DNA of 64,000 nt, from positions 1 through 64,000 of the forward strand of contig NZ_FZNO01000004.1 of the NCBI RefSeq assembly GCF_900188025.1, written 5' to 3'. A program made the position numbers and the translations under genes. The stretch comes from Blastococcus mobilis. GTDB lineage: Bacteria; Actinomycetota; Actinomycetes; Mycobacteriales; Geodermatophilaceae. Below, in pieces: positions 35,140 to 44,149 of this stretch. Within the stretch, counting starts at the first letter, position 1. Each line of letters begins with the position of its first letter. The notes under the pieces are model-generated. The model worked only from the letters and a program-made list of their open reading frames with translations, was not told the origin of the DNA and searched no databases.

Positions 35140-35658
35140 ATGCGCCAAACCCTCACCGCCTGCCGTAGCGGGCTGTCCGCGGCCGCCGCCGTCGTCCTGC
35201 TCACGGCCTGCGGAGGGTCGGACGGAGAGGAATCCGCGTCGTCGGAGTCGAGTGCGAGCAGCTCGAGCGCGGCCCAGACCACCGCCGGCGAGTCCGGCTC
35301 CGAGTTCTGCACCCAGGCGCGCGAAGCACTCGAGCAGATCGAGCCCGCCTTCAGCGGCTCGGGTGACCCCACCGCGCTCGCCCCGGCGCTGCAGCAGGCG
35401 GCCGACGACGTCCGCGCGATCGAGGCGCCGGCGGAGATCTCCTCCGACTGGACCGCTCTCGGCGACGGGATCGAGCAGTTCGCGCAGGCGTTCGCGGCGG
35501 TCGACGTCAACGACCCGGCGTCGGCGTCGGCGTTCCAGCAGCGCACCACCGAGATCGTGGGCTCGCTGACCTCCTCGGCCACGAACGTGCAATCGTACCT
35601 GACCGAGGAGTGCGGCATCGACCCGACCCCGACCGACCCGGCTGCGCCGTCCAGCTGA
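35140..35658 (+). CDS. small putative lipoprotein
   Basis: The product has 172 residues with a signal peptide ending in LLTACGGS, a serine-rich linker (about 25-45), and a helical domain with two cysteines (EFCTQA and EECGID). I recognise no named family. It is divergent from the MBL hydrolase and followed by a perfect terminator hairpin. Confidence 0.65.
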   Translation: MRQTLTACRSGLSAAAAVVLLTACGGSDGEESASSESSASSSSAAQTTAGESGSEFCTQAREALEQIEPAFSGSGDPTALAPALQQAADDVRAIEAPAEISSDWTALGDGIEQFAQAFAAVDVNDPASASAFQQRTTEIVGSLTSSATNVQSYLTEECGIDPTPTDPAAPSS

Positions 35659-35673
35659 TCGATCCCGAGCACG

Positions 35674-35714
35674 ACTGCGGCCCGCCACTCATCCCCGAGG
35701 TGGCGGGCCGCAGT
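35674..35714 (+). terminator. perfect 15-bp hairpin terminator
   Basis: The arms ACTGCGGCCCGCCAC (35674-35688) and GTGGCGGGCCGCAGT (35700-35714) pair exactly around an 11-base loop. It sits 15 bases after the lipoprotein stop codon and before the convergent M23 gene, so it can serve both. Confidence 0.8.
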
Positions 35715-35728
35715 CAGGCCTCCCTGCC

Positions 35729-35752
35729 GGGGGGCAGGGGGGTCCTTCCTCA
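35729..35752 (-). repeat. stop-proximal AAGGACCC motif, M23 copy
   Basis: On the minus strand the M23 stop codon runs straight into TGAGGAAGGACCCCCCTGCC and then a C run. The same layout occurs after three other genes in the window (stops at 26029, 43202 and 52629). Confidence 0.65.
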
Positions 35753-37168
35753 GCCCCCACAGCCCCCGATGTAGACACCGCGGGCATTGAGCCAGGGCAC
35801 CGGGTTGATCTGGTCGCTGTAGAGCCTGCCGTTGCGGTGCACCTCGAAGTGCAGGTGCGGCCCCGTGGACTGGCCGCGGTTGCCGACCTCAGCGATCTCC
35901 TCGCCCGCCGACACGCGCTCGCCGACGGAGACGAAGTACCGGTGCACGTGGCCGTAGACGGTGACGTAGCCGTCGTCGCCTTCGATGTAGACGGCCTGGC
36001 CGAAACCCGTCGCCGGTCCCGCCCGCCGGACCACGCCCGAGGTCACCGCGTAGACCGGGGTGCCGATGGAGGCGGCGATGTCGACGCCGTAGTGGGTGAC
36101 GCCCCAGCGCGCGCCGTAGCAGCTGGAGACCCGACCGTAGGTGGGTGCGGCATAGTCGCCCGAGCCACCGCTGACCGCGCCGCCACCACCACCGCCGCCG
36201 CCGCCGGAGGCGCCGCCGCCGTCGGAGGACGAGCCCGAGCCGCCCCGGGCCGCGGCCGCTGCCGCCGCCGCTGCTGCCGCCGCCTCCCGCGCCGCCTTCT
36301 CCGCGGCCGCCCGCGCCGCGGCCTCCTCGGCCTCCCGCTGGGCCACCCACTGCTGGTAGGCGTCACGTGCGCCCTGGAGCTCGAGCAGCTGGATCTGCGC
36401 CGCCTGCAACTGGGTCTCGTAGTCGGCCTTCTGCGCGGCGACCGCCTCGTAGGTCCGCTGCTGGGCGGCCAGCTGGGCGTCGGCCTCCCGCTTAGCGCCC
36501 TCGGCGACCGCCTCGGCTGCGGCCATCTCGTCGCGGGCGGCGCGGGCGGAGGAGTCGGCGTTGGCCTGCGCCACCTTGGCGATCTCGAGCTCGCCGAGAG
36601 CGTCGAGCTGGTTGTCGGCGACGTAGTCCAGCAGCGCGGCCCGCTGGACGAGCTCGCCCGGCCCGGCGGAGTCGAGCAGGGCGGCGGTCGTGCTCAGGGC
36701 CGAGCTCTGCATGTAGCTGTCGCGCGAGAAGAGGGCGATCCGGGCCTCCGCCGCGGCGACGGCTGCGGCGGCTTCCGCCAGCTGGGCGGCGGTCCGGTCG
36801 GCGGCCTCCTGCGCCTCCACCAGAGCCTCCTCGGCCAGCATGTAGGCCGTGCCGGCGGCCTCCGCCAGGACTCCCACGCGCTCCAGTTCGGCCTCGGCGC
36901 CGGCGACGAGACCGGCGATGCGGCCCACCTCGGCGGCGGCGGCGTCCTGCTCGGCCCGCGCGGCACCGAGCTGACTGTCGCTCGGGTTGGGCGGCGGTGG
37001 CGGGACGGCGGCGGCGGGCGCCGCGGAACCGAGCAGCGTCGCGCCGGTGACGGCGGCGACGAGGACGGCTCGTACGGGGCGAGCCCTGCGGCCCGCGACC
37101 GGCCGGCGGGAGGCCGGGCGTCCGGGGACCGTCGGAGTCGTCGGTCCGGACGGACGACGCTGGAACAT
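35750..37168 (-). CDS. secreted M23 peptidoglycan endopeptidase with coiled coil
   Basis: This 472-residue exported protein cleaves peptide cross-links in the cell wall. The signal sequence (VRAVLVAAVTGATLLGSAAP) is preceded by a basic stretch. A long alanine- and glutamate-rich coiled coil spans about 60-280, as in EnvC/NlpD-type proteins. A glycine/serine linker follows, then the LytM/M23 domain with HYGVDIAA, the metal ligands HxxxD there, and PHLHFEVH near the end. Its 5' leader contains a hairpin that covers the ribosome-binding site. Confidence 0.87.
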   Translation of the reverse strand: MFQRRPSGPTTPTVPGRPASRRPVAGRRARPVRAVLVAAVTGATLLGSAAPAAAVPPPPPNPSDSQLGAARAEQDAAAAEVGRIAGLVAGAEAELERVGVLAEAAGTAYMLAEEALVEAQEAADRTAAQLAEAAAAVAAAEARIALFSRDSYMQSSALSTTAALLDSAGPGELVQRAALLDYVADNQLDALGELEIAKVAQANADSSARAARDEMAAAEAVAEGAKREADAQLAAQQRTYEAVAAQKADYETQLQAAQIQLLELQGARDAYQQWVAQREAEEAAARAAAEKAAREAAAAAAAAAAAARGGSGSSSDGGGASGGGGGGGGGAVSGGSGDYAAPTYGRVSSCYGARWGVTHYGVDIAASIGTPVYAVTSGVVRRAGPATGFGQAVYIEGDDGYVTVYGHVHRYFVSVGERVSAGEEIAEVGNRGQSTGPHLHFEVHRNGRLYSDQINPVPWLNARGVYIGGCGG

Positions 37169-37174
37169 GACTCG

Positions 37175-37212
37175 CTCCCTGGGGAAGAGGGTGGGCGTTG
37201 GTGCCCAGGGAG
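37175..37212 (-). promoter_or_regulatory. leader hairpin covering the M23 ribosome-binding site
   Basis: On the minus strand the arms CTCCCTGGG (37212-37204) and CCCAGGGAG (37183-37175) pair around a 20-base loop. The second arm contains AGGGAG, the likely Shine-Dalgarno sequence, about 7 bases before the ATG at 37168. The fold could lower translation of the wall hydrolase unless opened. Confidence 0.45.
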
Positions 37213-37315
37213 AGTCGCAGCGTCACCATGAGTCACAAAGGCAACACGCGGAACATTCGACGTACCGCGGTAAGAACGGTCGGTCACCGTCTCATCACAA
37301 TCGGTATGTCGACAT

Positions 37316-38116
37316 TCAGGTCAAGCCGGCCGGCCGCTCCAGCTCGTGCGCCAGCTGATCCAGCTCCGCGCCTCCGGCCATCAGGCCGGTGAGTTCCTCG
37401 CGGGTGACCTCGCCCTTGGCGAGGCTGCCGACGCTCCGGCCCCGGTTCAGCACCAGGAAACGGTCGCCGACCGGATAGGCGTGGTGCGGGTTGTGCGTGA
37501 TGAGGACGACGCCCACTCCACGATCGCGCGCCTGCGCGACGTACCGCAGCACGACGCCGGCCTGCTTGACCCCGAGCGCCGAGGTCGGCTCGTCCAGGAT
37601 CAGCACCCGCGCCCCGAAGTGCACGGCGCGGGCGATGGCCACCGACTGGCGCTCCCCGCCGGAGAGCGTGCCGACCGGCTGGTCGGCGTCCCGGAGGTCG
37701 ATGCCCATGGCGGCCAGCTCCCGCCGGGTGGTCTCCCGCGCCCGGGCGGCGTCGAAGCGCCGGAACGGCCCCCACCCGCGGGTGGGCTCGGCACCGAGGA
37801 AGAAGTTCCGCCAGATCGCCATCAGGGGGATCATCGCCAGGTCCTGGTAGACCGTGGCGATGCCTGCGTCGAGCGCCTCCCGGGGCGCTCCGAAGGCCAC
37901 CGGCTGCCCGTCGAGCAGCACCTGCCCCCGGTCGGCCCGGTGGACGCCGGAGAGGATCTTGATCAACGTCGACTTGCCCGCGCCGTTGTCGCCGAGGACG
38001 CAGGTGACCTCGCCGGCCCGCACCGTGGTCGTGACGCCGTCCAGCGCGATCACCGACCCGTAGTCCTTGCCGACGTCCCGCAGCTCCAGCAGGGGCGGGG
38101 ACTGCGGACCGCTCAT
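37316..38116 (-). CDS. sugar ABC transporter ATP-binding protein (first inositol-region transporter)
   Basis: The 266-residue ATPase has a single nucleotide-binding domain: Walker [11 protein letters not shown]-loop VYQDLA, signature LSGGERQ, Walker [13 protein letters not shown] and H-loop ITHNPH. Single-domain ATPases of this type work with the ribose/inositol-class permeases. The start ATG at 38116 overlaps the permease stop (ATGA), and the larger open frame upstream is a shadow of the permease gene. Order in the operon is binding protein, permease, ATPase. A paralogue with the same layout is at 60838-61653. Confidence 0.9.
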   Translation of the reverse strand: MSGPQSPPLLELRDVGKDYGSVIALDGVTTTVRAGEVTCVLGDNGAGKSTLIKILSGVHRADRGQVLLDGQPVAFGAPREALDAGIATVYQDLAMIPLMAIWRNFFLGAEPTRGWGPFRRFDAARARETTRRELAAMGIDLRDADQPVGTLSGGERQSVAIARAVHFGARVLILDEPTSALGVKQAGVVLRYVAQARDRGVGVVLITHNPHHAYPVGDRFLVLNRGRSVGSLAKGEVTREELTGLMAGGAELDQLAHELERPAGLT

Positions 38117-39171
38117 CGCCGCGCCGCCTCGGCGTAGCGGCGGACCAGCCGGTTGGCCAGCACGGCGAGCAGCAGCATCGCGCCGAGGAAGAAGTAGAAC
38201 CAGTCGGCGTCCCAGCGCAGGTAGGGGATGCCGAGCTGCGTCATGCCGAAGATCAGCGCGCCGAGCGAGGCGCCGATCGCCGAACCGAAGCCGCCGGTGA
38301 GGAGGCAGCCGCCGATCACCGCGGCGACGATGTAGATGAGCTCCTGTCCGATGCCGGTGTTGGCCTGCACGGAGGTCAGCCGGACCGCGAGCGTGGTCCC
38401 CACGAACCAGGCGGCCGCCGCGGTGGTCATGAACAGGGCGATCGTCGTCCGGCGCGCGGGAACGCCCACGTTCCGCGCCGCGACGTCGTCCCCGCCGGTG
38501 GCGAAGACCCAGTTGCCGAAGCGGGTGCGCAGCAGGACCCAGGTGGCCAGCGCCGTGAAGAGCACCCACCACAGGATGGCCACCCGGAACTCGGTGCCGG
38601 CGATGCTCAGCCGGGAGGCGAACACCCACTCGGCCGCCGCGTAGCCGGGCACGCCGGCGATACCGCCGGCGGTGACGGTCCCGGTGAAGAACTTGGTCAG
38701 GCCCAGGTTGAGGCCCTGGAGCATCAGGAACGTGCCCAGCGTGATGATGAAGCTGGGCAGGCCGGTCCGGGTGACCAGCCAGCCGTTGAGGAACCCGATC
38801 GCCAGCGCGAGGACCAGCGCCACACCCATCGCGGTCCAGATGTTCTGCCGGAACTCGACGGCGACGACGCCCACGGTCAGCGCCGTCGTCCCCGTCATGA
38901 CGCCGGCCGAGAGATCGAAGTGCCCGCCGATCATCAGCAGCGCGACGGCGACCGCCATGATCCCCAGGGTCGAGGCGGGGTCCAGCCAGTTGGCGACCCC
39001 GCGTGCCGAGCGGAAGACGGGCGACTGGACGGCGAAGAACGCGAAGACGACGACCGCCCCGATCAGCGCCCCGAGCTCCGGCGTGACCAGCAGCCGCCGC
39101 AGCGGTCCGGTCGCGGTCAGCCGCTCGTCGGCGCGCCGGCCGGCCGGCGCCGCGGCCTCTTGGGTGCTCAG
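38113..39171 (-). CDS. sugar ABC transporter permease (first inositol-region transporter)
   Basis: The permease has about 352 residues and eight to ten membrane helices. The family motif [20 protein letters not shown] followed by [11 protein letters not shown] is characteristic of RbsC/FrcC-type permeases, and [17 protein letters not shown] is another conserved segment. No ATG or GTG precedes the first helix in this frame after the binding-protein stop. The best candidate is CTG at 39171, which overlaps the binding-protein TGA (CTGA) where an ATGA is usual. The substrate is inferred to be an inositol from the neighbouring genes. Confidence 0.82.
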   Translation of the reverse strand: MSTQEAAAPAGRRADERLTATGPLRRLLVTPELGALIGAVVVFAFFAVQSPVFRSARGVANWLDPASTLGIMAVAVALLMIGGHFDLSAGVMTGTTALTVGVVAVEFRQNIWTAMGVALVLALAIGFLNGWLVTRTGLPSFIITLGTFLMLQGLNLGLTKFFTGTVTAGGIAGVPGYAAAEWVFASRLSIAGTEFRVAILWWVLFTALATWVLLRTRFGNWVFATGGDDVAARNVGVPARRTTIALFMTTAAAAWFVGTTLAVRLTSVQANTGIGQELIYIVAAVIGGCLLTGGFGSAIGASLGALIFGMTQLGIPYLRWDADWFYFFLGAMLLLAVLANRLVRRYAEAARR

Positions 39172-40151
39172 CGCGTACCGGCCGAAGCCAGGTCGGCGAT
39201 TTCGTCGACGTTGCTCGCGTCGACGATCCCCGGCCCGGTCAGCACCGGCTGACCCCCGCCGACGGTGTTGAGGTTCTCCGCGTACAGCTGGAGCATCACG
39301 ATCGGCAGATAGCCCTGCTCGTACTGCTGCTGGTCCACGGCGAAGGCGATGTCGCCGTCCTGGATGCCGCGGATGACGTCCTGGTCGAGGTCGAACGTGG
39401 CGACCTGGGCCTCGGAGCCGGCGTCCTCGGTGGCCGCCACGGCGAGGGTGGCGACGGCGGAGTTGAGGGTCAGGACCGCGTCGATGTCCGGATCGCTCTG
39501 CAGCTGCGAGGTGATCGTCGACTGGGCGCCCTGCAGGTCGTTGATGTCGACCTGCAAGGGGGTCACCGCGCTGCCCAGACCCTGCGACGCGCCCGAGCAG
39601 CGCTGCTCCAGCCCGATGTTGCCGGCCTCGTGGAGGACGCAGAGCACCTTCGCCGCGCCGGCGTCCGCGAACTGCCGCCCGGCGCCCTGTCCGGCGATGG
39701 CCTCGTCCTGACCGACGTGGCCGATCGCACCGAACTCCGCGGAACGCTGCCCGCCGGAGTTGATCGTCACGACGGGGATGCCCGCTTCCACGGCCGCCTC
39801 CACCGAGTCCTGCAGGGCGTCGGGGTTGGCCATCGAGACCACGATGCCGTCCACGTCCTGGTTGACGGCCGCGTCGATGAGCTGCGCCTGCCGCTGCGGG
39901 TCGCCGTCGCTCTGGTAGTCCACCGAGATGCCGAGGTCCTCGCCGGCCGCCTCGGCACCGTTCTGCACGACGTCCCAGAAGGCGTCGCCGGCCGAGCCGT
40001 GGGTGATCACCGAGAACGTCAGGTCGCCACCCTCGGCCGCCCCACCCCCGCCGGAGCCCTTCCCGCCGGAGCCCCCTCCGTCGATCGTGCAGGCCGCCAG
40101 GACCAACGGTGCGGCCAGGGCGAGCGCCGCCAGGCGCGAGGGTCGAGCCAT
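39168..40151 (-). CDS. sugar ABC transporter substrate-binding lipoprotein
   Basis: The protein has 327 residues from ATG 40151. The signal peptide ends in [10 protein letters not shown], so it is a lipoprotein. A glycine-rich linker follows, then a periplasmic-binding fold of the ribose/xylose class: [50 protein letters not shown] and [13 protein letters not shown]. It captures the sugar for the downstream permease. It is related to the binding protein at 62783-63751. The promoter must lie in the 180 bases before the GntR gene stop. Confidence 0.88.
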   Translation of the reverse strand: MARPSRLAALALAAPLVLAACTIDGGGSGGKGSGGGGAAEGGDLTFSVITHGSAGDAFWDVVQNGAEAAGEDLGISVDYQSDGDPQRQAQLIDAAVNQDVDGIVVSMANPDALQDSVEAAVEAGIPVVTINSGGQRSAEFGAIGHVGQDEAIAGQGAGRQFADAGAAKVLCVLHEAGNIGLEQRCSGASQGLGSAVTPLQVDINDLQGAQSTITSQLQSDPDIDAVLTLNSAVATLAVAATEDAGSEAQVATFDLDQDVIRGIQDGDIAFAVDQQQYEQGYLPIVMLQLYAENLNTVGGGQPVLTGPGIVDASNVDEIADLASAGTR

Positions 40152-40334
40152 CGTGCATGTCCTCCAGGCGTCGCGGGGCAACGCCGTCCCCGCCGGATGT
40201 CCGGAGAGATCATGCCTTCCTGCCGTCGAGGAGCCCGCCCGGACCCACCGGCGGCAGGTCACAGGGCAACGGAAGGGTGCGGTGGCCACCGACGCCCCGG
40301 GGCGCCCGCGGACCCCCGTGGGACGTGCCGCCGA

Positions 40335-41072
40335 TCAGCGGCCGACCAGCGTCGTCTCGAAGTCGTACCGCGACGCACGGTAGATGTGCCGGCCGAACTC
40401 GACGGGCTGCCCCACGTCGTCGAAGGCGGTCCGTTGCATCGTGAGCACAGCCGAGCGGGGCGGTTCGCCCAGCAGGCGCGCCTCCTCCGCGCGCGCCATC
40501 CGGGCGCCGATCCGCTGGTGGGCCACCCGCAGGTGGACGCCCGCCGCCCGGAGGTACTGGTAGAGCCCGCGCTCGGTGAGGTCCTCGACCGTGGGCATGA
40601 AGCGACCGGGCAGGTAGTTCGTCATCAGGGCCAGCGGTTCGCCGCCCGAGCTCCGCAGCCGGCGTACGACGACGAGCTCCTCTCCCTCGGGAAGGTCGAG
40701 CTCACCCGCGACGTCGACAGGTGCCGGCACCCGCTCGAGCGAGAGGACGGCGGTCGTCGGCGACGCCCCCGACCGCGCCAGGTCCTCATAGAGGCTGGTG
40801 AGCTCCACGGAGCGGCTCACGTGCGGCTGGATGACCTGGGTGCCGACGCCCCGCTTGCGCACCAGGAGCCCCTTGTCGACCAGTTCCTGGACCGCACGGC
40901 GGACGGTGGGGCGGGACAGTCCGTACCGCTGGGCCAGCAGGAGCTCGTTGTCCAGGCGCGAACCGGCAGGCAGTGCCCCGCCCGTGATGGCCCCCTCGAT
41001 GGCCCGTGCGAGCTGGAAGTACAGCGGGGTCGGGCTGGAGCGGTCGATGTCGAACATGAGCGCGGGTGCCAC
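40335..41072 (-). CDS. GntR-family regulator with UTRA domain
   Basis: This regulator has 245 residues from GTG 41072, which has a CAGGAGG site just upstream. The N-terminal GntR winged helix contains PLYFQLARAIEGAITGGALP, GSRLDNELLLAQRYGLSRPT and VRRAVQELVDKGLLVRKRG. The C-terminal UTRA domain senses a small molecule, probably an inositol-pathway intermediate. It is divergent from the iol operon, and a TGTCA-N11-TGACA inverted repeat lies between them. It most likely represses the inositol genes. Confidence 0.85.
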   Translation of the reverse strand: MAPALMFDIDRSSPTPLYFQLARAIEGAITGGALPAGSRLDNELLLAQRYGLSRPTVRRAVQELVDKGLLVRKRGVGTQVIQPHVSRSVELTSLYEDLARSGASPTTAVLSLERVPAPVDVAGELDLPEGEELVVVRRLRSSGGEPLALMTNYLPGRFMPTVEDLTERGLYQYLRAAGVHLRVAHQRIGARMARAEEARLLGEPPRSAVLTMQRTAFDDVGQPVEFGRHIYRASRYDFETTLVGR

Positions 41073-41198
41073 GGAACGCCTCCTGGAGCGGCTCGTCACT
41101 GCCGGGCTGCGGCCGGGCGACGGCCCGATGATCGCAGACCCTCGCGGGGCCCTTGTCCCCGCCGGAGCACCCCTCCCTCCTTTGAAGTGATGACCTTA

Positions 41199-41219
41199 TG
41201 TCAGAACAAAGTATTGACA
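41199..41219. promoter_or_regulatory. candidate GntR operator between regulator and iolC
   Basis: TGTCA (41199-41203) and TGACA (41215-41219) are inverted arms spaced by 11 bases in an AT-richer patch. The right arm overlaps a TTGACA hexamer (41214-41219) that could be the -35 box of the iol operon, so a bound repressor would block it. Confidence 0.5.
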
Positions 41220-41298
41220 CAGGGATGTGGTCCCGAGCACAGTCGGAAGCGCACACCACGGCCTGCCTGCGATCGCCCCCGAACGGACGGTGCCCACC

Positions 41299-42285
41299 GT
41301 GACTGAGCCCTTGGACGTGCTGGCGATCGGTCGCAGCGGGGTGGACGTCTACCCGCTCCAGGTCGGCGTCGGGCTCGAGGACGTCGAGACGTTCGGCAAG
41401 TACCTCGGCGGCAGCGCGGCGAACGTGGCGGTGGCCGCCGCGCGCCTGGGCCACTCGGTGGCTCTCGTCACCGGCGTGGGTGACGACCCGTTCGGCCGGT
41501 TCGTCCGGCGGGCGCTGCGCGATCTCGGGGTGGACGACCGGCTCGTCGTCGTCGACCCGGCGCATCCGACCCCGGTCACCTTCTGCGAGATCTTCCCGCC
41601 GGACGACTTCCCGCTGTACTTCTACCGCCGGCCGACCGCGCCGGACCTGCAGATCCGCCCCCAGGACCTCCACCTCGACGCCGTCCGGGGCGCCCACGTG
41701 CTCTGGGCGACCGTGACGGGCCTGTCGGAGGAGCCGAGCCGGTCGGCCCACGTCGCCGCCTGGGAGGCCCGCGGACGACGCCGGCACACGGTCCTCGACC
41801 TGGACTACCGGCCGATGTTCTGGTCCTCCCGGGAGGAAGCCGCGGCCCAGGTACGGGCGGCGCTGTCGCACGTGACCGTCGCCGTGGGGAACCGGGAGGA
41901 GTGCGCGGTCGCCACCGGCGAGACCGATCCCGATCGTGCGGCGGAGGCGCTGCTGGCCGCCGGCGTCGAACTGGCCGTGGTGAAGCAGGGGCCGAAGGGG
42001 GTCCTCGGCAGGACCGCGGAGGAGCGCGTGGTCGTCCCGCCCACGCCGGTGGAGGTGGTCAACGGCCTGGGTGCCGGGGACGCGTTCGGGGGCTCCCTCT
42101 GCCACGGCCTGCTGGCCGGCCTGTCCCTGGAGCAGACGCTGCGCAACGCGAACGCCGCCGGCGCGATCGTCGCCTCACGTCTGGAGTGCTCGACCGCGAT
42201 GCCCACCGGGGCGGAGATCGCCGCCGTGGTCGACCGGTCGGCCGTGACTGGCCCGCGCCCGATGCTGGAGGAGACCCGTGCCTGA
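41299..42285 (+). CDS. iolC: 5-dehydro-2-deoxygluconokinase IolC
   Basis: This PfkB-family sugar kinase (about 328 residues) phosphorylates 5-dehydro-2-deoxy-D-gluconate with ATP in the inositol pathway. The N-terminal LAIGRSGVDVYP and GGSAANVAVAAARLG match IolC, and the catalytic GAGDAFGGSLCHGL motif with the Asp base is near residue 250. I take GTG 41299 as start; GTG 41290 is also possible. It overlaps the next gene by 8 bases and heads the eight-gene iol operon. Confidence 0.92.
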   Translation: MTEPLDVLAIGRSGVDVYPLQVGVGLEDVETFGKYLGGSAANVAVAAARLGHSVALVTGVGDDPFGRFVRRALRDLGVDDRLVVVDPAHPTPVTFCEIFPPDDFPLYFYRRPTAPDLQIRPQDLHLDAVRGAHVLWATVTGLSEEPSRSAHVAAWEARGRRRHTVLDLDYRPMFWSSREEAAAQVRAALSHVTVAVGNREECAVATGETDPDRAAEALLAAGVELAVVKQGPKGVLGRTAEERVVVPPTPVEVVNGLGAGDAFGGSLCHGLLAGLSLEQTLRNANAAGAIVASRLECSTAMPTGAEIAAVVDRSAVTGPRPMLEETRA

Positions 42286-43204
42286 TCTGACCACGTCGGT
42301 GTCCGACGTCCTCGACACCGCTGCTCCGCGCTGCCGTAGCTACGAGGACATCACCGAACTGCGCTCCCGTGACCCCGGAGCCATCGGCCGGGCGCTGCGG
42401 GAGCGCCGTCGCCGGCGCGCCTTCCTGCCCCCCGACGGCCGGCTCATGCTGCTCGCGGCCGACCACCCGGCCCGCGGAGCCCTGGCCGCGCAGGGCCGAC
42501 CCTCGGCGATGAGCAGCCGCACCGACATGCTCGACCGGCTCCGCGAGGCGCTCGCCCGGCCGGGCGTCGACGGCCTGCTCGCCACGGCGGACATCGCGGA
42601 GGACCTCGTCCTGCTCGGCGCGCTGGAGGACAAGGTCGTCGTCGCCTCCATGAACCGCGGGGGCCTCGCCGGGGCCTCCTTCGAGCTCGACGACCGCATG
42701 ACCGGCTACGACGTAGCCGGCGTGGTCGAGGCCCGGTTCGACGCCGCCAAGATGCTCAACCGCATCGACCTCGACGACCCGGGCACGGTGGCCATGCTGG
42801 AGACCACCGGTCGGACGATCAGCGAACTGGCTCGGGCCGGCGTGCCGGCGATGCTCGAGCCGTTCATGTCCCGTCGGGTCGACGGGAGGGTGGCCAACGA
42901 CCTGAGTCCCGATGCGGTGATCCGGTCGGTCCACATCGCCCAGGGTCTGGGCTCCACCTCCGCCTACACCTGGCTCAAGCTCCCCGTCGTGCCGGAGATG
43001 CGACGCGTCATGGACGCCACGACGCTGCCGACGCTGCTTCTCGGCGGCGACCCGTCCGGTCGCCCCGAGGAGACCTACGCCGGCTGGCGCGACGCGCTGT
43101 CGCTCCCGTCGGTACGCGGCCTGGTGATCGGCCGCACCCTGCTCTACCCACCCGACGACGACGTCGGAGGGGCGGTGGACACCGCGGTCGCTCTCGTCCA
43201 CTGA
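42278..43204 (+). CDS. Cgl0159-type (beta/alpha)8 aldolase of the inositol pathway
   Basis: This 308-residue protein matches the Cgl0159-like family seen in actinobacterial inositol clusters, with RLMLLAADHPARGALAAQG, SMNRGGLAGASFELDDRMTG and YTWLKLPVVPEM as recognisable parts. The family has a TIM-barrel aldolase-like fold and stands where Bacillus has IolJ, so it probably splits 2-deoxy-5-keto-gluconate 6-phosphate into dihydroxyacetone phosphate and malonate semialdehyde. No separate iolJ is present in the window. It starts at GTG 42278 inside the iolC end, and its stop is followed by the AAGGACCC motif. Confidence 0.82.
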   Translation: MPDLTTSVSDVLDTAAPRCRSYEDITELRSRDPGAIGRALRERRRRRAFLPPDGRLMLLAADHPARGALAAQGRPSAMSSRTDMLDRLREALARPGVDGLLATADIAEDLVLLGALEDKVVVASMNRGGLAGASFELDDRMTGYDVAGVVEARFDAAKMLNRIDLDDPGTVAMLETTGRTISELARAGVPAMLEPFMSRRVDGRVANDLSPDAVIRSVHIAQGLGSTSAYTWLKLPVVPEMRRVMDATTLPTLLLGGDPSGRPEETYAGWRDALSLPSVRGLVIGRTLLYPPDDDVGGAVDTAVALVH

Positions 43205-43222
43205 GAAGGACCCTCCTGCCCC
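43202..43222 (+). repeat. stop-proximal AAGGACCC motif, iol operon copy
   Basis: The stop codon of the aldolase runs straight into GAAGGACCCTCCTGCCCCC. The gap to iolB is 33 bases, the longest in the operon, and consists mostly of this motif. Confidence 0.6.
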
Positions 43223-43237
43223 CGTCGAGGAGTCGCC

Positions 43238-44149
43238 ATGAGTACGGTCACCCGTTCCCTGCACCTGCCTGCCGGCACCGCCGCCGGCGGCCCCTACGTC
43301 CTCGAGGTGACCCCCGAGTCCGCCGGCTGGGGACACACCGGCCTGCGCGTGCTCGAACTTCCGGCCGGCGGCGGGCATCCGGTCGACACGGGCCCGGACG
43401 AGGTCGTCGTCGTTCCGTTGGCGGGCGGCCTGACCGTCGAGTGCGAGGGCGAGGTCCTCACGCTCACCGGGCGCAGCGGCGTCCTCGCCGGCCCGACCGA
43501 CTTCGCCTACCTGCCCATGGACGCCACCGCCGAACTGCACAGCCGCGACGGCGGCCGCTTCGCCCTCTGTTCCGCCCGCGCCCGACGCCGACTGCCGGTC
43601 CGCTACGGCCCGGCCGCGGACGTCCCGGTCGAACTGCGCGGCGCCGGCCGGTGCAGCCGGCAGGTGAACAACTTCGCCACCGCGGACGTCTTCGAGGCGG
43701 ACTCGCTCATCGCGTGCGAGGTGATCACGCCGGGGGGCAACTGGTCGTCGTACCCGCCGCACAAGCACGACGAGACCTCCGCCGTGGAGACCGAACTCGA
43801 GGAGATCTACTACTTCGAGGTCGCCCCCGGTCCGCAGGGGCAGCCGGGCCTGGCCTACCACCGGGTGTACGGCACGCCGGAGCGCCCGATCGACGTGCTC
43901 GCCGAGGTACGCGACCGCGACGTCGTCCTGGTGCCCCACGGCTGGCACGGCCCTTCCGTCGCCGCGCCCGGACACGACCTCTACTACCTCAACGTCATGG
44001 CCGGCCCCGGCCCGGACCGGGCCTGGCGGATCGTCGACGACCCGGCGCACGCGTGGCTGCGGGACACGTGGGCGGCCGAGGACGTCGACCCGCGGCTCCC
44101 GCTGCGCTCCCCTGCCGGCACCAACCAGAACGGAGCCCCCCGACCGTGA
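43238..44149 (+). CDS. iolB: 5-deoxy-glucuronate isomerase IolB
   Basis: The 303-residue bicupin converts 5-deoxy-glucuronate to 5-dehydro-2-deoxygluconate. The metal-binding cupin motif is in SYPPHKHDETSAVETELEEI with the further LVPHGWHGP histidine. Length and sequence match IolB throughout. The stop overlaps the iolD GTG start (GTGA at 44146-44149). It sits between the aldolase and iolD, the usual actinobacterial order. Confidence 0.95.
   Translation: MSTVTRSLHLPAGTAAGGPYVLEVTPESAGWGHTGLRVLELPAGGGHPVDTGPDEVVVVPLAGGLTVECEGEVLTLTGRSGVLAGPTDFAYLPMDATAELHSRDGGRFALCSARARRRLPVRYGPAADVPVELRGAGRCSRQVNNFATADVFEADSLIACEVITPGGNWSSYPPHKHDETSAVETELEEIYYFEVAPGPQGQPGLAYHRVYGTPERPIDVLAEVRDRDVVLVPHGWHGPSVAAPGHDLYYLNVMAGPGPDRAWRIVDDPAHAWLRDTWAAEDVDPRLPLRSPAGTNQNGAPRP

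Noticed and set aside
37169-37320. ydaO-type c-di-AMP riboswitch before the M23 gene
   Set aside because: The context is suitable, but the conserved core bases of that riboswitch could not be found; only the hairpin over the ribosome-binding site is supported.
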